Positions 1-8,751 of a stretch of DNA of 64,000 nt are shown here, piece by piece. Every line of letters begins with the position of its first letter. The stretch's first letter is position 1. A program made the position numbers and the translations under genes. The notes beneath the pieces were generated by a model. The model was not told the DNA's origin. It did not search any database and worked only from the letters and a program-made list of their open reading frames with translations. The stretch is taken from positions 62,001 to 126,000 of the forward strand of contig JBLWXT010000004.1 in assembly GCA_048267305.1 (NCBI GenBank), in the 5' to 3' direction. Source of the DNA: Owenweeksia sp048267305. Its GTDB lineage: Bacteria > Bacteroidota > Bacteroidia > Flavobacteriales > Schleiferiaceae.

Positions 1-461
1 TAAGTGGTGAGGAGGAGGTGAAATCCAATTGGGAAAAGCTAAAGCTTAAAGAGGGTAAAAAATCGGTTTTGGAAGGTGTGCCCCGCACACTACCTGCCGT
101 GGTGAAAGCTACACGAATACAGGAAAAAGCCCGGGGTATTGGTTTTGACTGGGAAGAGACTCACCAAGTATGGGATAAAATAGAGGAGGAGCTGGGTGAG
201 CTTCGCGCAGAAGTGGAAGCCGGAAACCAGCAAAAAACCGAAGAGGAATTTGGGGATTTCCTGTTCTCCGCCATCAACCTTTCCCGTTTTCTTAAAGTGG
301 ATGCAGAATCCGCCCTGGAGCGCACCAACAAAAAATTCATCCACCGCTTTACTTATCTCGAAAAGAAAGCAGCCGAACTCGGCAAACAACTATCCGAAAT
401 GACCCTTGCCGAAATGGACGTGTATTGGGAAGAAGCCAAGAGCATTAAGGAGAAGGGCTAA
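1..461 (+). CDS. mazG: MazG-type nucleoside triphosphate pyrophosphohydrolase (3' part)
   Basis: The gene runs in from the left edge. The reading frame is open upstream of the first in-frame GTG at position 18, and the residues before it (SGEEEV) continue the family pattern, so the real start lies outside the window. The visible part contains WEKLKLKEGKKSVLEGVP and GFDWEE, typical of the second MazG domain, then the metal-binding EExxE-type helix (EEELGELRAE) followed by EEFGDFLFS. MazG hydrolyses (d)NTPs to NMP and pyrophosphate in the cytoplasm. Family proteins are about 260 aa, so about 150 residues of the C-terminal half are seen. It lies 290 bp upstream of gyrB in the same direction. Confidence 0.88.
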   Translation, partial: SGEEEVKSNWEKLKLKEGKKSVLEGVPRTLPAVVKATRIQEKARGIGFDWEETHQVWDKIEEELGELRAEVEAGNQQKTEEEFGDFLFSAINLSRFLKVDAESALERTNKKFIHRFTYLEKKAAELGKQLSEMTLAEMDVYWEEAKSIKEKG

Positions 462-709
462 TGGTAGTTGGTACCGGGTGTTGAGTACTGGGTAGTTAGT
501 GCTCGTGCTGCAATGTGCTGATTTATATCAGGATTTCTTCTTCCGGCCCCAAAAACATGATGTATCAGACTTATGGTACGGTCATTTTTCAAAGTATGGC
601 TATCTAAATTATAGAGTTTAAATACGAAGGTCTTCCCACCTGTTAAAAAATTGTGGAAAACCCTTGATTTCACTAGTGGTTTGGTGAGGTTAAAACGGCT
701 TGTTAAATG

Positions 710-717
710 TATATTTG
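710..717 (+). promoter_or_regulatory. Putative gyrB promoter -7 box (TATATTTG)
   Basis: TATATTTG is a perfect match to the Bacteroidota TAnnTTTG box and lies 34 bp before the gyrB ATG. A TTTG at 680-683 could be the -33 element, although the 26-bp gap is longer than usual. Nothing else is seen in the 462-709 spacer. Confidence 0.5.
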
Positions 718-750
718 TAAGATTTCAAAATTTGATCTAACTCAAAGAAT

Positions 751-2694
751 ATGAGCGAAATACCAAAGGAGTATGAAGCCAGTAGCATACAGGTACTAGA
801 AGGCCTAGAGGCGGTACGCAAAAGGCCGTCCATGTATATTGGCGATGTAGGCGTAAAGGGTCTGCACCATCTTGTATATGAAGTAGTTGACAACTCTATT
901 GATGAAGCCCTTGCCGGCCATTGTGACCGGATCGATGTATTCATCAATGAGAATAATTCCATCACCGTAAAGGATAACGGCCGGGGTATACCGGTGGAAA
1001 TGCACGAAAAGGAAGGCCGCTCCGCACTGGAAGTGGTAATGACTGTGCTCCATGCCGGTGGTAAATTTGACAAGGATTCCTATAAGGTTTCCGGTGGTTT
1101 GCACGGAGTAGGTGTATCCTGCGTAAATGCGCTTTCCACAGATCTTAAGGCCGAAGTTTTTAAGAATGGCAAGCACTATGTGCAGGAGTTTAAAATCGGA
1201 GTTCCTCAATATCCTGTAAAGGAAGTAGGAACAGCTGATATTAGAGGTACGCATGTAACCTTTTTGCCCGATGCCAGCATTTTTCAGGCAACAGAATATA
1301 ACTATGATATTCTGGCCTCCCGTATGCGTGAGCTTTCCTTTTTGAACAAGGGAATCACCATTAGCATTACAGATTACCGCGAGCGCGATGAGGAGGATAA
1401 TCCCAAATATGAAGAGTTTCATAGCGAAGGCGGACTGAAGGAGTTTGTAGAGTTCATTGATATGAACCGCGAAACCCTGATGCCGGAGGTTATTCACATG
1501 GAAGGTGAAAAGAACGATGTGCCGGTGGAGGTAGCGATGCACTACAACACATCCTATGCTGAAAATATTCATTCTTATGTGAATAACATCAACACCCATG
1601 AAGGTGGTACCCACCTGGCCGGATTTAGACGGGCACTTACACGTACCCTTAAAAAGTATGCTGATGAAAGTGGAATGCTTGCCAGGGAAAAGGTTGAGGT
1701 TTCGGGAGATGACTTCCGTGAGGGACTTACGGCTGTAATTTCCGTTAAGGTAATGGAGCCTCAGTTTGAGGGACAAACCAAAACCAAGTTGGGGAATAAT
1801 GAGGTTTCCGGAGCTGTTGATCAGCTGGTGGGAGAGATGCTTACCAACTTTTTGGAGGAAAACCCCAATTCGGCAAAAACCATAGTACAGAAAGTTATAC
1901 TGGCGGCAAAGGCCCGTGTGGCGGCCAAAAAGGCCCGCGAAATGGTTCAGAGGAAAACCGTAATGGGTGGTTCAGGACTTCCGGGTAAACTGTCAGACTG
2001 TTCTGAAACGGATCCGGCTATTTGCGAAATATTCCTTGTAGAGGGAGATTCGGCAGGTGGTACGGCCAAGCAGGGTCGTGACCGTAACTTTCAGGCTATA
2101 CTTCCATTGAGAGGTAAAATCCTGAATGTGGAAAAAGCCATGCAACACAAGGTTTTTGAGAATGAAGAAATCAAAAACATGTTTACTGCCCTTGGTGTAA
2201 GCGTAGGTACCGAGGACGATAGCAAAGCGCTCAACCTCTCCAAATTGCGCTACCACAAGGTGGTTATCATGTGTGATGCCGATGTTGATGGTAGCCACAT
2301 TGCAACTCTTATCCTTACCTTCTTCTTTAGGTATATGAAGGAGCTTATAGAAAACGGTTACATCTACATTGCAGCTCCGCCCCTTTACCTCGTTAAAAAA
2401 GGTTCTAAGAGCGAATATGCATGGAATGATGACCAACGCGATAGATTGATAGCAGAGTACGGTGGCGATAGCAAAACCGGAGTTGGCGTACAGCGCTACA
2501 AAGGTTTGGGAGAGATGAATGCCGAGCAGCTATGGGAAACCACTATGGACCCTACTCAACGTATGATGCGTCAGGTAACCATTGATAGCGCAGCAGAAGC
2601 TGATCGTATATTCTCTATGCTTATGGGAGATGATGTACCACCAAGGCGTGAGTTTATTGAGAAAAATGCCAAGTACGCCAAGATTGACGTTTAG
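751..2694 (+). CDS. gyrB: DNA gyrase subunit B
   Basis: ATPase subunit of DNA gyrase, which introduces negative supercoils together with GyrA. The N-terminal GHKL ATPase domain shows the catalytic Glu44 and Asn48 (YEVVDNSIDEA), DNGRGIP at about 75-81 and the lid GGLHGVG at about 115-121. The TOPRIM domain has EGDSAGG starting at Glu431 and the metal-binding DADVDGSH at 509-516. The C-terminal tail RYKGLGEMNAEQLWETTMDP is the standard GyrB ending. At 647 aa it has normal length for Bacteroidota GyrB and lacks the roughly 170-residue insertion of enterobacterial GyrB. The sequence fits GyrB better than ParE, mainly from the N-terminal SIQVLEGLEAVRKRPSMYIG. A strong terminator follows, so it is probably monocistronic. 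Confidence 0.96.
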   Translation: MSEIPKEYEASSIQVLEGLEAVRKRPSMYIGDVGVKGLHHLVYEVVDNSIDEALAGHCDRIDVFINENNSITVKDNGRGIPVEMHEKEGRSALEVVMTVLHAGGKFDKDSYKVSGGLHGVGVSCVNALSTDLKAEVFKNGKHYVQEFKIGVPQYPVKEVGTADIRGTHVTFLPDASIFQATEYNYDILASRMRELSFLNKGITISITDYRERDEEDNPKYEEFHSEGGLKEFVEFIDMNRETLMPEVIHMEGEKNDVPVEVAMHYNTSYAENIHSYVNNINTHEGGTHLAGFRRALTRTLKKYADESGMLAREKVEVSGDDFREGLTAVISVKVMEPQFEGQTKTKLGNNEVSGAVDQLVGEMLTNFLEENPNSAKTIVQKVILAAKARVAAKKAREMVQRKTVMGGSGLPGKLSDCSETDPAICEIFLVEGDSAGGTAKQGRDRNFQAILPLRGKILNVEKAMQHKVFENEEIKNMFTALGVSVGTEDDSKALNLSKLRYHKVVIMCDADVDGSHIATLILTFFFRYMKELIENGYIYIAAPPLYLVKKGSKSEYAWNDDQRDRLIAEYGGDSKTGVGVQRYKGLGEMNAEQLWETTMDPTQRMMRQVTIDSAAEADRIFSMLMGDDVPPRREFIEKNAKYAKIDV

Positions 2695-2720
2695 GTAGTA
2701 TTTATACATACATTTTTTAT

Positions 2721-2755
2721 AGCCCGTTTTGACTTAGGTTGAAACGGGCTTTTTT
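2721..2755 (+). terminator. Rho-independent terminator after gyrB
   Basis: The inverted repeat AGCCCGTTT/AAACGGGCT, with its loop, is followed by five more T residues, 27 bp after the gyrB stop codon. Confidence 0.85.
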
Positions 2756-2879
2756 GTACTCAGAGTTTTCTGTAATAAAATATTTCTATTTTAGTATTCT
2801 ACACAACAATACCAGCCCCGTTTCCGGACATGTGGTTTTTTGTTTTTTGGGGAGGAACCTGTGCTGGAAGGGTGCAAAT

Positions 2880-2955
2880 AAAAAAAGCGACCTGTAAGGG
2901 CCGCTTTGGATGTTTTCACAACGGAATAATCCTTATTGTGAATCGCTCAAATTGT
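2880..2955 (-). ncRNA. tracrRNA of the type II-C CRISPR-Cas system
   Basis: On the minus strand, the 5' part reads CAATTTGAGCGATTCACAA, which is complementary to the first part of the minus-strand CRISPR repeat (GTTGTGAATTGC, then CAAATTG) with a small bulge. This is the anti-repeat (about 2936-2954). It is followed by an ACAA/TTGT hairpin around AAGGATTATTCC, as I recall from Bacteroidota II-C tracrRNAs, and ends in the terminator stem AAGCGGCC/GGTCGCTT with a seven-T run (2880-2886). The predicted RNA is about 75 nt. It pairs with crRNA repeats to load Cas9 and, by general type II knowledge, to form an RNase III substrate. It is divergent from cas9, whose ATG is at 2994. Confidence 0.88.
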
Positions 2956-2959
2956 GACA

Positions 2960-2967
2960 CGAATATA
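2960..2967 (-). promoter_or_regulatory. Putative tracrRNA promoter -7 box (TATATTCG)
   Basis: On the minus strand, TATATTCG differs by one base from TAnnTTTG. The expected start site 5-7 nt downstream falls at 2953-2955, exactly where the anti-repeat begins. No convincing -33 TTTG is visible. The cas9 promoter must lie in the same short spacer, so the two transcripts probably share or overlap control DNA. Confidence 0.5.
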
Positions 2968-2993
2968 TAAAAACTCTTGAATAGATAAATAGC

Positions 2994-5900
2994 ATGAAGA
3001 AAATTTTAGGATTGGACTTAGGAAGTACCAGTATTGGCTGGGCCTTGGTGAATGAAGCTGAAAAAGATGGGGAGAAGTCGAACATAATAAAAACGGGCGT
3101 TCGAATTCTTCAACTCGATAATTATGTAAGCTCAGCTAATGGAAAGGAATCTAAAGATCCACTAAAAGATTTTATTGGAGGAAAAGGCATTTCTCCAAAC
3201 GCAGGAAGAACTCAGAAAAGGGGAATGCGAAGAAATTTGCAACGATATAAGCAGAGAAGGTCAAATCTACTTGAAATTCTGAGGCAGCATAAAATCCTTT
3301 CTGAAGAAAAAGCAATTGCTGAAGAAGGTAAAGGTTCAACTTTTGAACTATGGGAGTTGCGAGCAAGAGCTGCTGAGCAAGAAATAGACCTTCATGATTT
3401 TGCAAGAGTGCTATTGGGAATAAATAAAAAGCGAGGGTATAAGAGCAACCGAAAAGCCAAGGATGAAGGAGATGGACAAGCCATTGATGCTATGGGGCTT
3501 GCAAAACAATTGTATGAAAGAAACTTAACACCAGGGCAATATGTGCTGGAGCTATTGAAAAAAGGTAAGAAAGTGGTGCCCGATTTTTACCGTTCTGATT
3601 TGCAAAGTGAATTTGATGCCGTATGGAATCATCAGAAAAAATATTATCCTGAAATTTTAATTGATGATTTAAAGGGAGAGTTGAGTGGTAAAAACAAATC
3701 ACAAACTTGGGCTATTTGTGCTAAACCATTTGATATTAAAGGAGTCAAGCGCACTACAAAGGGCTTTGAATTGAAAAAAGAAAATTACCAGTGGAGGGTC
3801 GATGGTTTGACAAAACAACTTGGATTGGAAGAACTAGCGATTGTTTTACAGGAAATTAACAATCAAACTAACAGTAGTAGTGGATATCTTGGAGCTATTA
3901 GTGACCGCAGTAAGAAGCTTTATTTCAACCAACAAACGGTGGGGCAAAACTTATATGCCCAGCTTAAAAAAAATCCGCATTCGCGCCTTAAAAACCAAGT
4001 GTTTTACCGTCAAGATTATTTAGATGAATTTGAGCAGATTTGGGAAATTCAATCAGCAAATCGGAAAAATATTTTGACTGATGAATTGAAAAATGAAATT
4101 AGGGATGTGGTAATTTTTTATCAACGCAGATTGAAATCGCAAAAAGGGATGATTGCCATTTGTGAACTGGAGGGGAGAGAAATAGAAATTACTGTTGATG
4201 GCAAGAAAAAGAAAAAACTTATCGGCCCACGGGTTGTGCCAAGGTCATCACCACTTTTTCAAGAATATAAAATCTGGCAAATACTCAATAACCTGAAATT
4301 TGAGAATATTGAGAATAGACAGGTTTACACCATAGCTGATCTGGACACAGATTTAGAGGTTCGGAAAGCCTTGTTTGATGAACTTTCAGTAAAAGGAAAA
4401 TTGTCTAAAACGGAGTTGCTAAAAAACGTGGTTGATAAACCCAAAGAATGGGTGCTAAAAAATTTTGAAGAGGTAGAAGGAAATACTACCAACGCTAAAC
4501 TTTATGAAGCCTTTGAGAAAATTGCTAATCTTTCAGGCCATGAAGTGGAGTTTAAAAAAATGTCTGGAAGCCAAATAAAGGAGGCCTGTAGTGAGGTGTT
4601 AAAAACATTGGGAATAAGCGAAGGTATTTTAGACTTTAATGCAGAACTTGATGGAAAAGCTTTTGAGATGCAGCCCGCATATCAATTTTGGCATCTGCTC
4701 TACTCTTATGAAGGTGATGATTCAAAGTCGGGAAATGATAAGCTCATTGCTAAGCTCAAAGAGAAATTTGGCATTGAAGAACAGTTTGGGAGAATATTGG
4801 CCAATGTGATTTTTCAGGATGACTATAGCAGTTTAAGTGCCAAAGCCATTCGCAAAATACTTCCTGAATTAAAAGAAGGTAAGGAATATTCGGTGGCAGC
4901 AAAACTGGCAGGCTACAATCATTCCAGCTATCTCACAAAAGAAGAAAATGAGAAGCGCGCCCTCAACGATTTTTTAGAATTGCTACCTAAGAATAGTTTG
5001 CGTAACCCTGTTGTAGAAAAAATTCTCAACCAAATGGTAAATGTGGTAAATGCCATAATAAAAGAATACGGAAGGCCAGATGAAATAAGGGTTGAGTTAG
5101 CGCGTGAGCTTAAAAAGAGCAATAAAGAACGGGCAGAAATGACCAGCAGCATTGCTGCATCAACCAAACTTTACGATAGCCACAGAAAGGAATTGCAAAA
5201 GCTATCTCCTTTCAATCAAGGTGTGCGAATCACAAAAAATGACTTGATAAAGTACCGCCTTTGGCTTGAGCTAAAAAGTACTGGGCATAAAACGATTTAT
5301 ACAGGAGCTTACGTTCCGTTAGAAAAGCTATTTACGAAGGAGTTTGATATTGAACACATTATTCCGAAGGCCGTATTATTTGACGATTCGTTTTCTAACA
5401 AAACTTTATCTACACGCGATTTTAATAGATGGAAAAGCCATAGAACAGGCATTGATGCGGTAGCTGAAAAATATGGCAAAGGTTCTGATGGTTACAATGA
5501 ATATTTAGACAGGATTGAAAAGATTTTTAATGGAGGCAAGGGAGATATCAATAAAGCAAAATATAAAAAACTTTTGATGACTCAGAAAGATATTCCAGAA
5601 GGCTTTTTGGAGCGTGACCTACGTAGCTCGCAGTACATTGCAAAAAAAGCTATACAAATGTTGCTTACCGTTTGTCGCACTGTTACACCAACTACGGGCA
5701 GCGTAACCGACAAATTGCGGGAAGATTGGCAGCTTATCAACGTACTACGAGAATTGAACTGGGAGAAGTATGATAGACTCGGGCTTACTTATTATGAGGT
5801 TAATAAAGATGGAAAGCAGATTCCAAAAATTAAAGATTGGACTAAAAGGAATGACCATCGGCATCACGCCATGGATGCACTTACTGTGGCATTTACAAAA

Positions 5901-7199
5901 CCAACTCATATTCAATATTTAAATTACTTAAGCGCACGAAAAGATGAAAGCCATAAAAGGCATTCAAACATTTATGCAATTGAGAATAAGGAAACTTTTG
6001 TAACTGACAAGAAGAAGCGAATTATCAAGCCTCCTATTCCCATTCAGGAGTTGAGAGCTGAGGTAAAAAAACATTTAGAAAATACCTTGATTTCTTTTAA
6101 GGCAAAGAATAAAGTTGTTACTCAAAATACCAATAAAACGAAGTCCAAGAATGGATTTAATAAACAGCCAACATTAACACCAAGAGGAAAGCTTCACAAA
6201 GAAACTATTTATGGAAGTTCGTTGGAGTATGTTACTAAAATAGAAAAGGTGGGGCCAAAATTTACAGAGGAATTAATTCGTATGGTGGCAAAGCAAAGCT
6301 ACCGAGATGCACTTTTGAAAAGATTGGAAGAGTTTGATGGGGTGCCGAAAAAAGCTTTTGGTGGTAAAAATGCCTTGGCAAAAAAACCAATTTTTTTAGA
6401 TGAACATCAAAGCGAACAGTTACCAGAAAAAGTAAAGTTGGTGTGGCAGGCGAGAAGATTCACTATCCGCAAAGATGTTTCTCCTGATTTAAAGTTGGAA
6501 AAAGTTTTAGATAAAGGTGTTAAAACCGTTCTAGAAGACCGCCTTCGTACGTTTGGTGGAGATGTAAAAAAGGCATTTTCAAATCTTGAGGAAAATCCGA
6601 TTTGGCTCAATGAAGAAAAAGGTATTGCTGTAAAACGCGTGACTATTACTGGGATAAACAACGCTGAGGCACTCCATCATAAAAAGGATCATTTTGGAAA
6701 TGAAATACTGGATCAAAACAATAAACCCATTCCGGTTGATTTTGTAAGTACAGGCAACAACCATCATGTAGCTATATACAAAGACAGAAGTGGGGCGTTA
6801 CAAGAAGAGGTTGTGTCTTTTTATGAAGCGGTAGCAAGGGTAAACGCGGGTTCGCTGGTCGTCCAGGAAATTCACCCAGAACACCCAGATTGGGAGTTTC
6901 AATTCACGATGAAGCAAAATGAATATTTTGTTTTTCCTAATGAGGAAAGTGGATTTAATCCTTTGGAAATTGATTTGTTGGATGAGAATAATAACTGCTT
7001 GATTTCTCAAAACTTATTTAGAGTTCAGAAAATAGCTTCTAAAAATTATTTTTTCAGACATCATTTAGAAACCACAGTGGAGAATGTGAAAGCTTTATCT
7101 GGTATAGCTTATAAGTCTCAATTGGGATTAAATGGAATTGTTGGAATTGTAAAAGTTCGTTTAAATCATCTAGGCAAAATTGTGAAAGTTGGTGAATAG
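2994..7199 (+). CDS. cas9: CRISPR-associated endonuclease Cas9, type II-C
   Basis: RNA-guided double-strand DNA endonuclease, 1401 aa, within the range of Bacteroidota II-C Cas9. RuvC-I is ILGLDLGSTSIGWA with catalytic Asp8. The arginine-rich bridge helix (AGRTQKRGMRRNLQRYKQRR) lies at about 68-90. RuvC-II is IRVELARELKKSNKERAEM with Glu701. The HNH domain has FDIEHIIPKA with Asp785 and His788. RuvC-III is HRHHAMDALTVAFT with His958 and Asp961. All catalytic residues are present, so the protein should cut both strands. The C-terminal half after about 1000 holds the wedge/PAM-interacting region, too diverged to predict a PAM. It is followed by cas1 and cas2, with no csn2 or cas4, which defines subtype II-C. 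Its base composition looks more AT-rich than that of gyrB. Confidence 0.97.
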   Translation: MKKILGLDLGSTSIGWALVNEAEKDGEKSNIIKTGVRILQLDNYVSSANGKESKDPLKDFIGGKGISPNAGRTQKRGMRRNLQRYKQRRSNLLEILRQHKILSEEKAIAEEGKGSTFELWELRARAAEQEIDLHDFARVLLGINKKRGYKSNRKAKDEGDGQAIDAMGLAKQLYERNLTPGQYVLELLKKGKKVVPDFYRSDLQSEFDAVWNHQKKYYPEILIDDLKGELSGKNKSQTWAICAKPFDIKGVKRTTKGFELKKENYQWRVDGLTKQLGLEELAIVLQEINNQTNSSSGYLGAISDRSKKLYFNQQTVGQNLYAQLKKNPHSRLKNQVFYRQDYLDEFEQIWEIQSANRKNILTDELKNEIRDVVIFYQRRLKSQKGMIAICELEGREIEITVDGKKKKKLIGPRVVPRSSPLFQEYKIWQILNNLKFENIENRQVYTIADLDTDLEVRKALFDELSVKGKLSKTELLKNVVDKPKEWVLKNFEEVEGNTTNAKLYEAFEKIANLSGHEVEFKKMSGSQIKEACSEVLKTLGISEGILDFNAELDGKAFEMQPAYQFWHLLYSYEGDDSKSGNDKLIAKLKEKFGIEEQFGRILANVIFQDDYSSLSAKAIRKILPELKEGKEYSVAAKLAGYNHSSYLTKEENEKRALNDFLELLPKNSLRNPVVEKILNQMVNVVNAIIKEYGRPDEIRVELARELKKSNKERAEMTSSIAASTKLYDSHRKELQKLSPFNQGVRITKNDLIKYRLWLELKSTGHKTIYTGAYVPLEKLFTKEFDIEHIIPKAVLFDDSFSNKTLSTRDFNRWKSHRTGIDAVAEKYGKGSDGYNEYLDRIEKIFNGGKGDINKAKYKKLLMTQKDIPEGFLERDLRSSQYIAKKAIQMLLTVCRTVTPTTGSVTDKLREDWQLINVLRELNWEKYDRLGLTYYEVNKDGKQIPKIKDWTKRNDHRHHAMDALTVAFTKPTHIQYLNYLSARKDESHKRHSNIYAIENKETFVTDKKKRIIKPPIPIQELRAEVKKHLENTLISFKAKNKVVTQNTNKTKSKNGFNKQPTLTPRGKLHKETIYGSSLEYVTKIEKVGPKFTEELIRMVAKQSYRDALLKRLEEFDGVPKKAFGGKNALAKKPIFLDEHQSEQLPEKVKLVWQARRFTIRKDVSPDLKLEKVLDKGVKTVLEDRLRTFGGDVKKAFSNLEENPIWLNEEKGIAVKRVTITGINNAEALHHKKDHFGNEILDQNNKPIPVDFVSTGNNHHVAIYKDRSGALQEEVVSFYEAVARVNAGSLVVQEIHPEHPDWEFQFTMKQNEYFVFPNEESGFNPLEIDLLDENNNCLISQNLFRVQKIASKNYFFRHHLETTVENVKALSGIAYKSQLGLNGIVGIVKVRLNHLGKIVKVGE

Positions 7200-7205
7200 C
7201 TGCGC

Positions 7206-7242
7206 TTAGCTCATCAAAGGTTCCAAACCCTTGATGAGCTAA
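7206..7242. repeat. REP-like hairpin between cas9 and cas1
   Basis: The 12-bp arms TTAGCTCATCAA/TTGATGAGCTAA flank the core AGGTTCCAAACCC, 6 bp after the cas9 stop. There is no T run, so it is not a classical terminator. It shares a GGTTnCAAACC-type core with the other elements around the cas genes. Confidence 0.6.
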
Positions 7243-7257
7243 GGGGCCAAATATTCA

Positions 7258-7292
7258 GAGCTTTTCCAAAGTTTCAAACCTTGACGGAGCTT
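7258..7292. repeat. Decayed REP-like element before cas1
   Basis: Imperfect arms beginning and ending with AGCT surround AAAGTTTCAAACCTT, resembling the 7206-7242 element but with several mismatches. It ends in a short T run (GAGCTTTTT), so it might also serve as a weak terminator. Confidence 0.35.
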
Positions 7293-7332
7293 TTTAAATT
7301 TAGAACCAATTCAATAACCAAAAACACAAGTC

Positions 7333-8265
7333 ATGATAAAACGAACACTCTACTTTGGAAACCCTGCTTATCTCAAAAAAGATCAGCTACAGCTTAAAGT
7401 TGACTTTCCTGTAGATATAGGAAAACCGGCCAAAACAATTCCCATTGAAGACATCGGAATAATTATTTTGGACAATCCCCGCATTACCATCACTCAGGCC
7501 TTACTCACTGCTCTTATCGAAAACAATGCGGCAGTACTCAGTTGTGACAGCCGGCACATGCCAGCGGGGCTTTTTATGCCTATGAGCGCCAACCACACTT
7601 ATACCGAAAAGTTAAAGTATCAACTGGATTCATCCGAGCCTTTGCGTAAAAACCTATGGCAACAAACTGTAAAATTCAAAATTGAAAATCAGGCCAGCGT
7701 GCTGGAATGTTTTGGTAAGGAGGCCGAAAACATGCGCTACTGGGCCAGTAAGGTACGTAGTGGTGATCCTGATAATTATGAGGGCAGGGCAGCGGCCAAC
7801 TATTGGGCAAAGTTGATTGTGGGGGAGGAGCGGTTTAAAAGGTACCGCTATGGCGAACCGCCCAATAATTTGCTGAACTATGGCTATGCCGTTTTGCGTG
7901 CAATAGTTGCCAGGAGTTTAGTGAGTAGCGGGATGTTACCAGCGGTGGGTATCCATCATCGCAATAAATACAACCCCTTCTGCCTGGCGGATGACATCAT
8001 GGAGCCTTACCGACCCTATGTGGATTTGCTGGTAATTGACATTGCCGAGAAGTTTGATGAAGAGACCATTGAAAACCTTACGCCCGAAGTAAAGCGGGAG
8101 CTACTTGTGCTACCTACTTTGGATGTGGTAATAGAAGGCGACAAAAGCCCGTTGATGGTGGGCATGCAACGTACTACGGCTAGCCTGATGCAATGCTATG
8201 AAGGGGAGAGGCGTAAAATTGCTTATCCCGTGATCAATAATCCATCAAGGGTTTCAAACTCGTGA
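7333..8265 (+). CDS. cas1: CRISPR-associated integrase Cas1, type II
   Basis: Metal-dependent DNA integrase that, with Cas2, inserts new spacers at the leader end of the array. It is 310 aa, normal for type II Cas1. The three metal ligands expected in the family are present: Glu150 in NYEGRAAANYW, His208 or His209 in VGIHHRNKYNPFCLADD, and Glu224 in IMEPYRPYVD. The N-terminal beta domain precedes the helical catalytic domain. It starts 133 bp after cas9, across the REP-like hairpins, and is followed 19 bp later by cas2. The start ATG gives MIKRTLYFGNPAYL, a standard beginning for this subtype. Confidence 0.96.
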   Translation: MIKRTLYFGNPAYLKKDQLQLKVDFPVDIGKPAKTIPIEDIGIIILDNPRITITQALLTALIENNAAVLSCDSRHMPAGLFMPMSANHTYTEKLKYQLDSSEPLRKNLWQQTVKFKIENQASVLECFGKEAENMRYWASKVRSGDPDNYEGRAAANYWAKLIVGEERFKRYRYGEPPNNLLNYGYAVLRAIVARSLVSSGMLPAVGIHHRNKYNPFCLADDIMEPYRPYVDLLVIDIAEKFDEETIENLTPEVKRELLVLPTLDVVIEGDKSPLMVGMQRTTASLMQCYEGERRKIAYPVINNPSRVSNS

Positions 8266-8284
8266 AGAGTTAAAGAATCGCCAA

Positions 8285-8626
8285 ATGAATTCAATCAACC
8301 GATTTAACGCCTATCGCATTATGTGGGTATTTGTGTATTACGATTTGCCAACAGACACGAAAAAAGACAGGCGCAATGCAGCCCTTTTTCGCAAAAACCT
8401 TTTAAAAGATGGTTATACTATGATGCAATACTCCATTTACACAAGACATTGTGCTAGTCGCGAAAATGCAGATGTGCACATAAAGCGGGTAAAAAGATTT
8501 CTTCCACCGCGTGGAGAGGTGATAATTTTTACCCTAACGGACAAACAGTTTGGTATGATGGAATTTTTTAGAGGGAAGGATGAAGCTGAAAAACCGGATA
8601 CGCCACAGCAGCTTGAGCTCTTTTAA
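8285..8626 (+). CDS. cas2: CRISPR-associated protein Cas2
   Basis: Small ferredoxin-fold protein (113 aa) that forms the Cas1-Cas2 integration complex. The first beta strand WVFVYYDLPT carries the conserved Asp, followed by TKKDRRNAALFRKNLLKDGYTMMQYSIY, typical of Cas2. A second possible start is the Met just before WVFVYYD, but the N-terminal NRFNAYRIMW resembles other Bacteroidota II-C Cas2 proteins as I recall them, so the first ATG was kept. It is the last protein gene before the CRISPR array, which begins 125 bp downstream. Confidence 0.95.
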   Translation: MNSINRFNAYRIMWVFVYYDLPTDTKKDRRNAALFRKNLLKDGYTMMQYSIYTRHCASRENADVHIKRVKRFLPPRGEVIIFTLTDKQFGMMEFFRGKDEAEKPDTPQQLELF

Positions 8627-8631
8627 GTAAG

Positions 8632-8664
8632 AGACCTTGCAGGTTTCCAAAACCTGCAAGGTCT
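8632..8664. repeat. Perfect 15-bp-stem hairpin after cas2
   Basis: AGACCTTGCAGGTTT and AAACCTGCAAGGTCT are perfect complements around a CCA loop. The core GGTTTCCAAAACC matches the other hairpins near the cas genes. It may end the cas operon or be a REP-type element. The following sequence (TCTTAACTTTTC) is only a weak T run. Confidence 0.7.
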
Positions 8665-8751
8665 TCTTAACTTTTCTTTAAACTGGTACGGATTTTTTAT
8701 TTCTAAAAAACCATCTAAGTTGTTGAAAATAAACTTGATCGGTGCAGGTAT
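8665..8751. promoter_or_regulatory. Probable CRISPR leader (cas2-proximal side)
   Basis: This is an AT-rich 87-bp stretch between the cas2 hairpin and the first repeat. It is called the leader because repeats next to it are identical, while those at the other end are degenerate. No conserved leader motif could be checked. Confidence 0.45.

Noticed and set aside
805..1776. Long minus-strand frame inside gyrB
   Set aside because: It is antisense to a clearly conserved gene and has no recognisable domain; it is a shadow frame.
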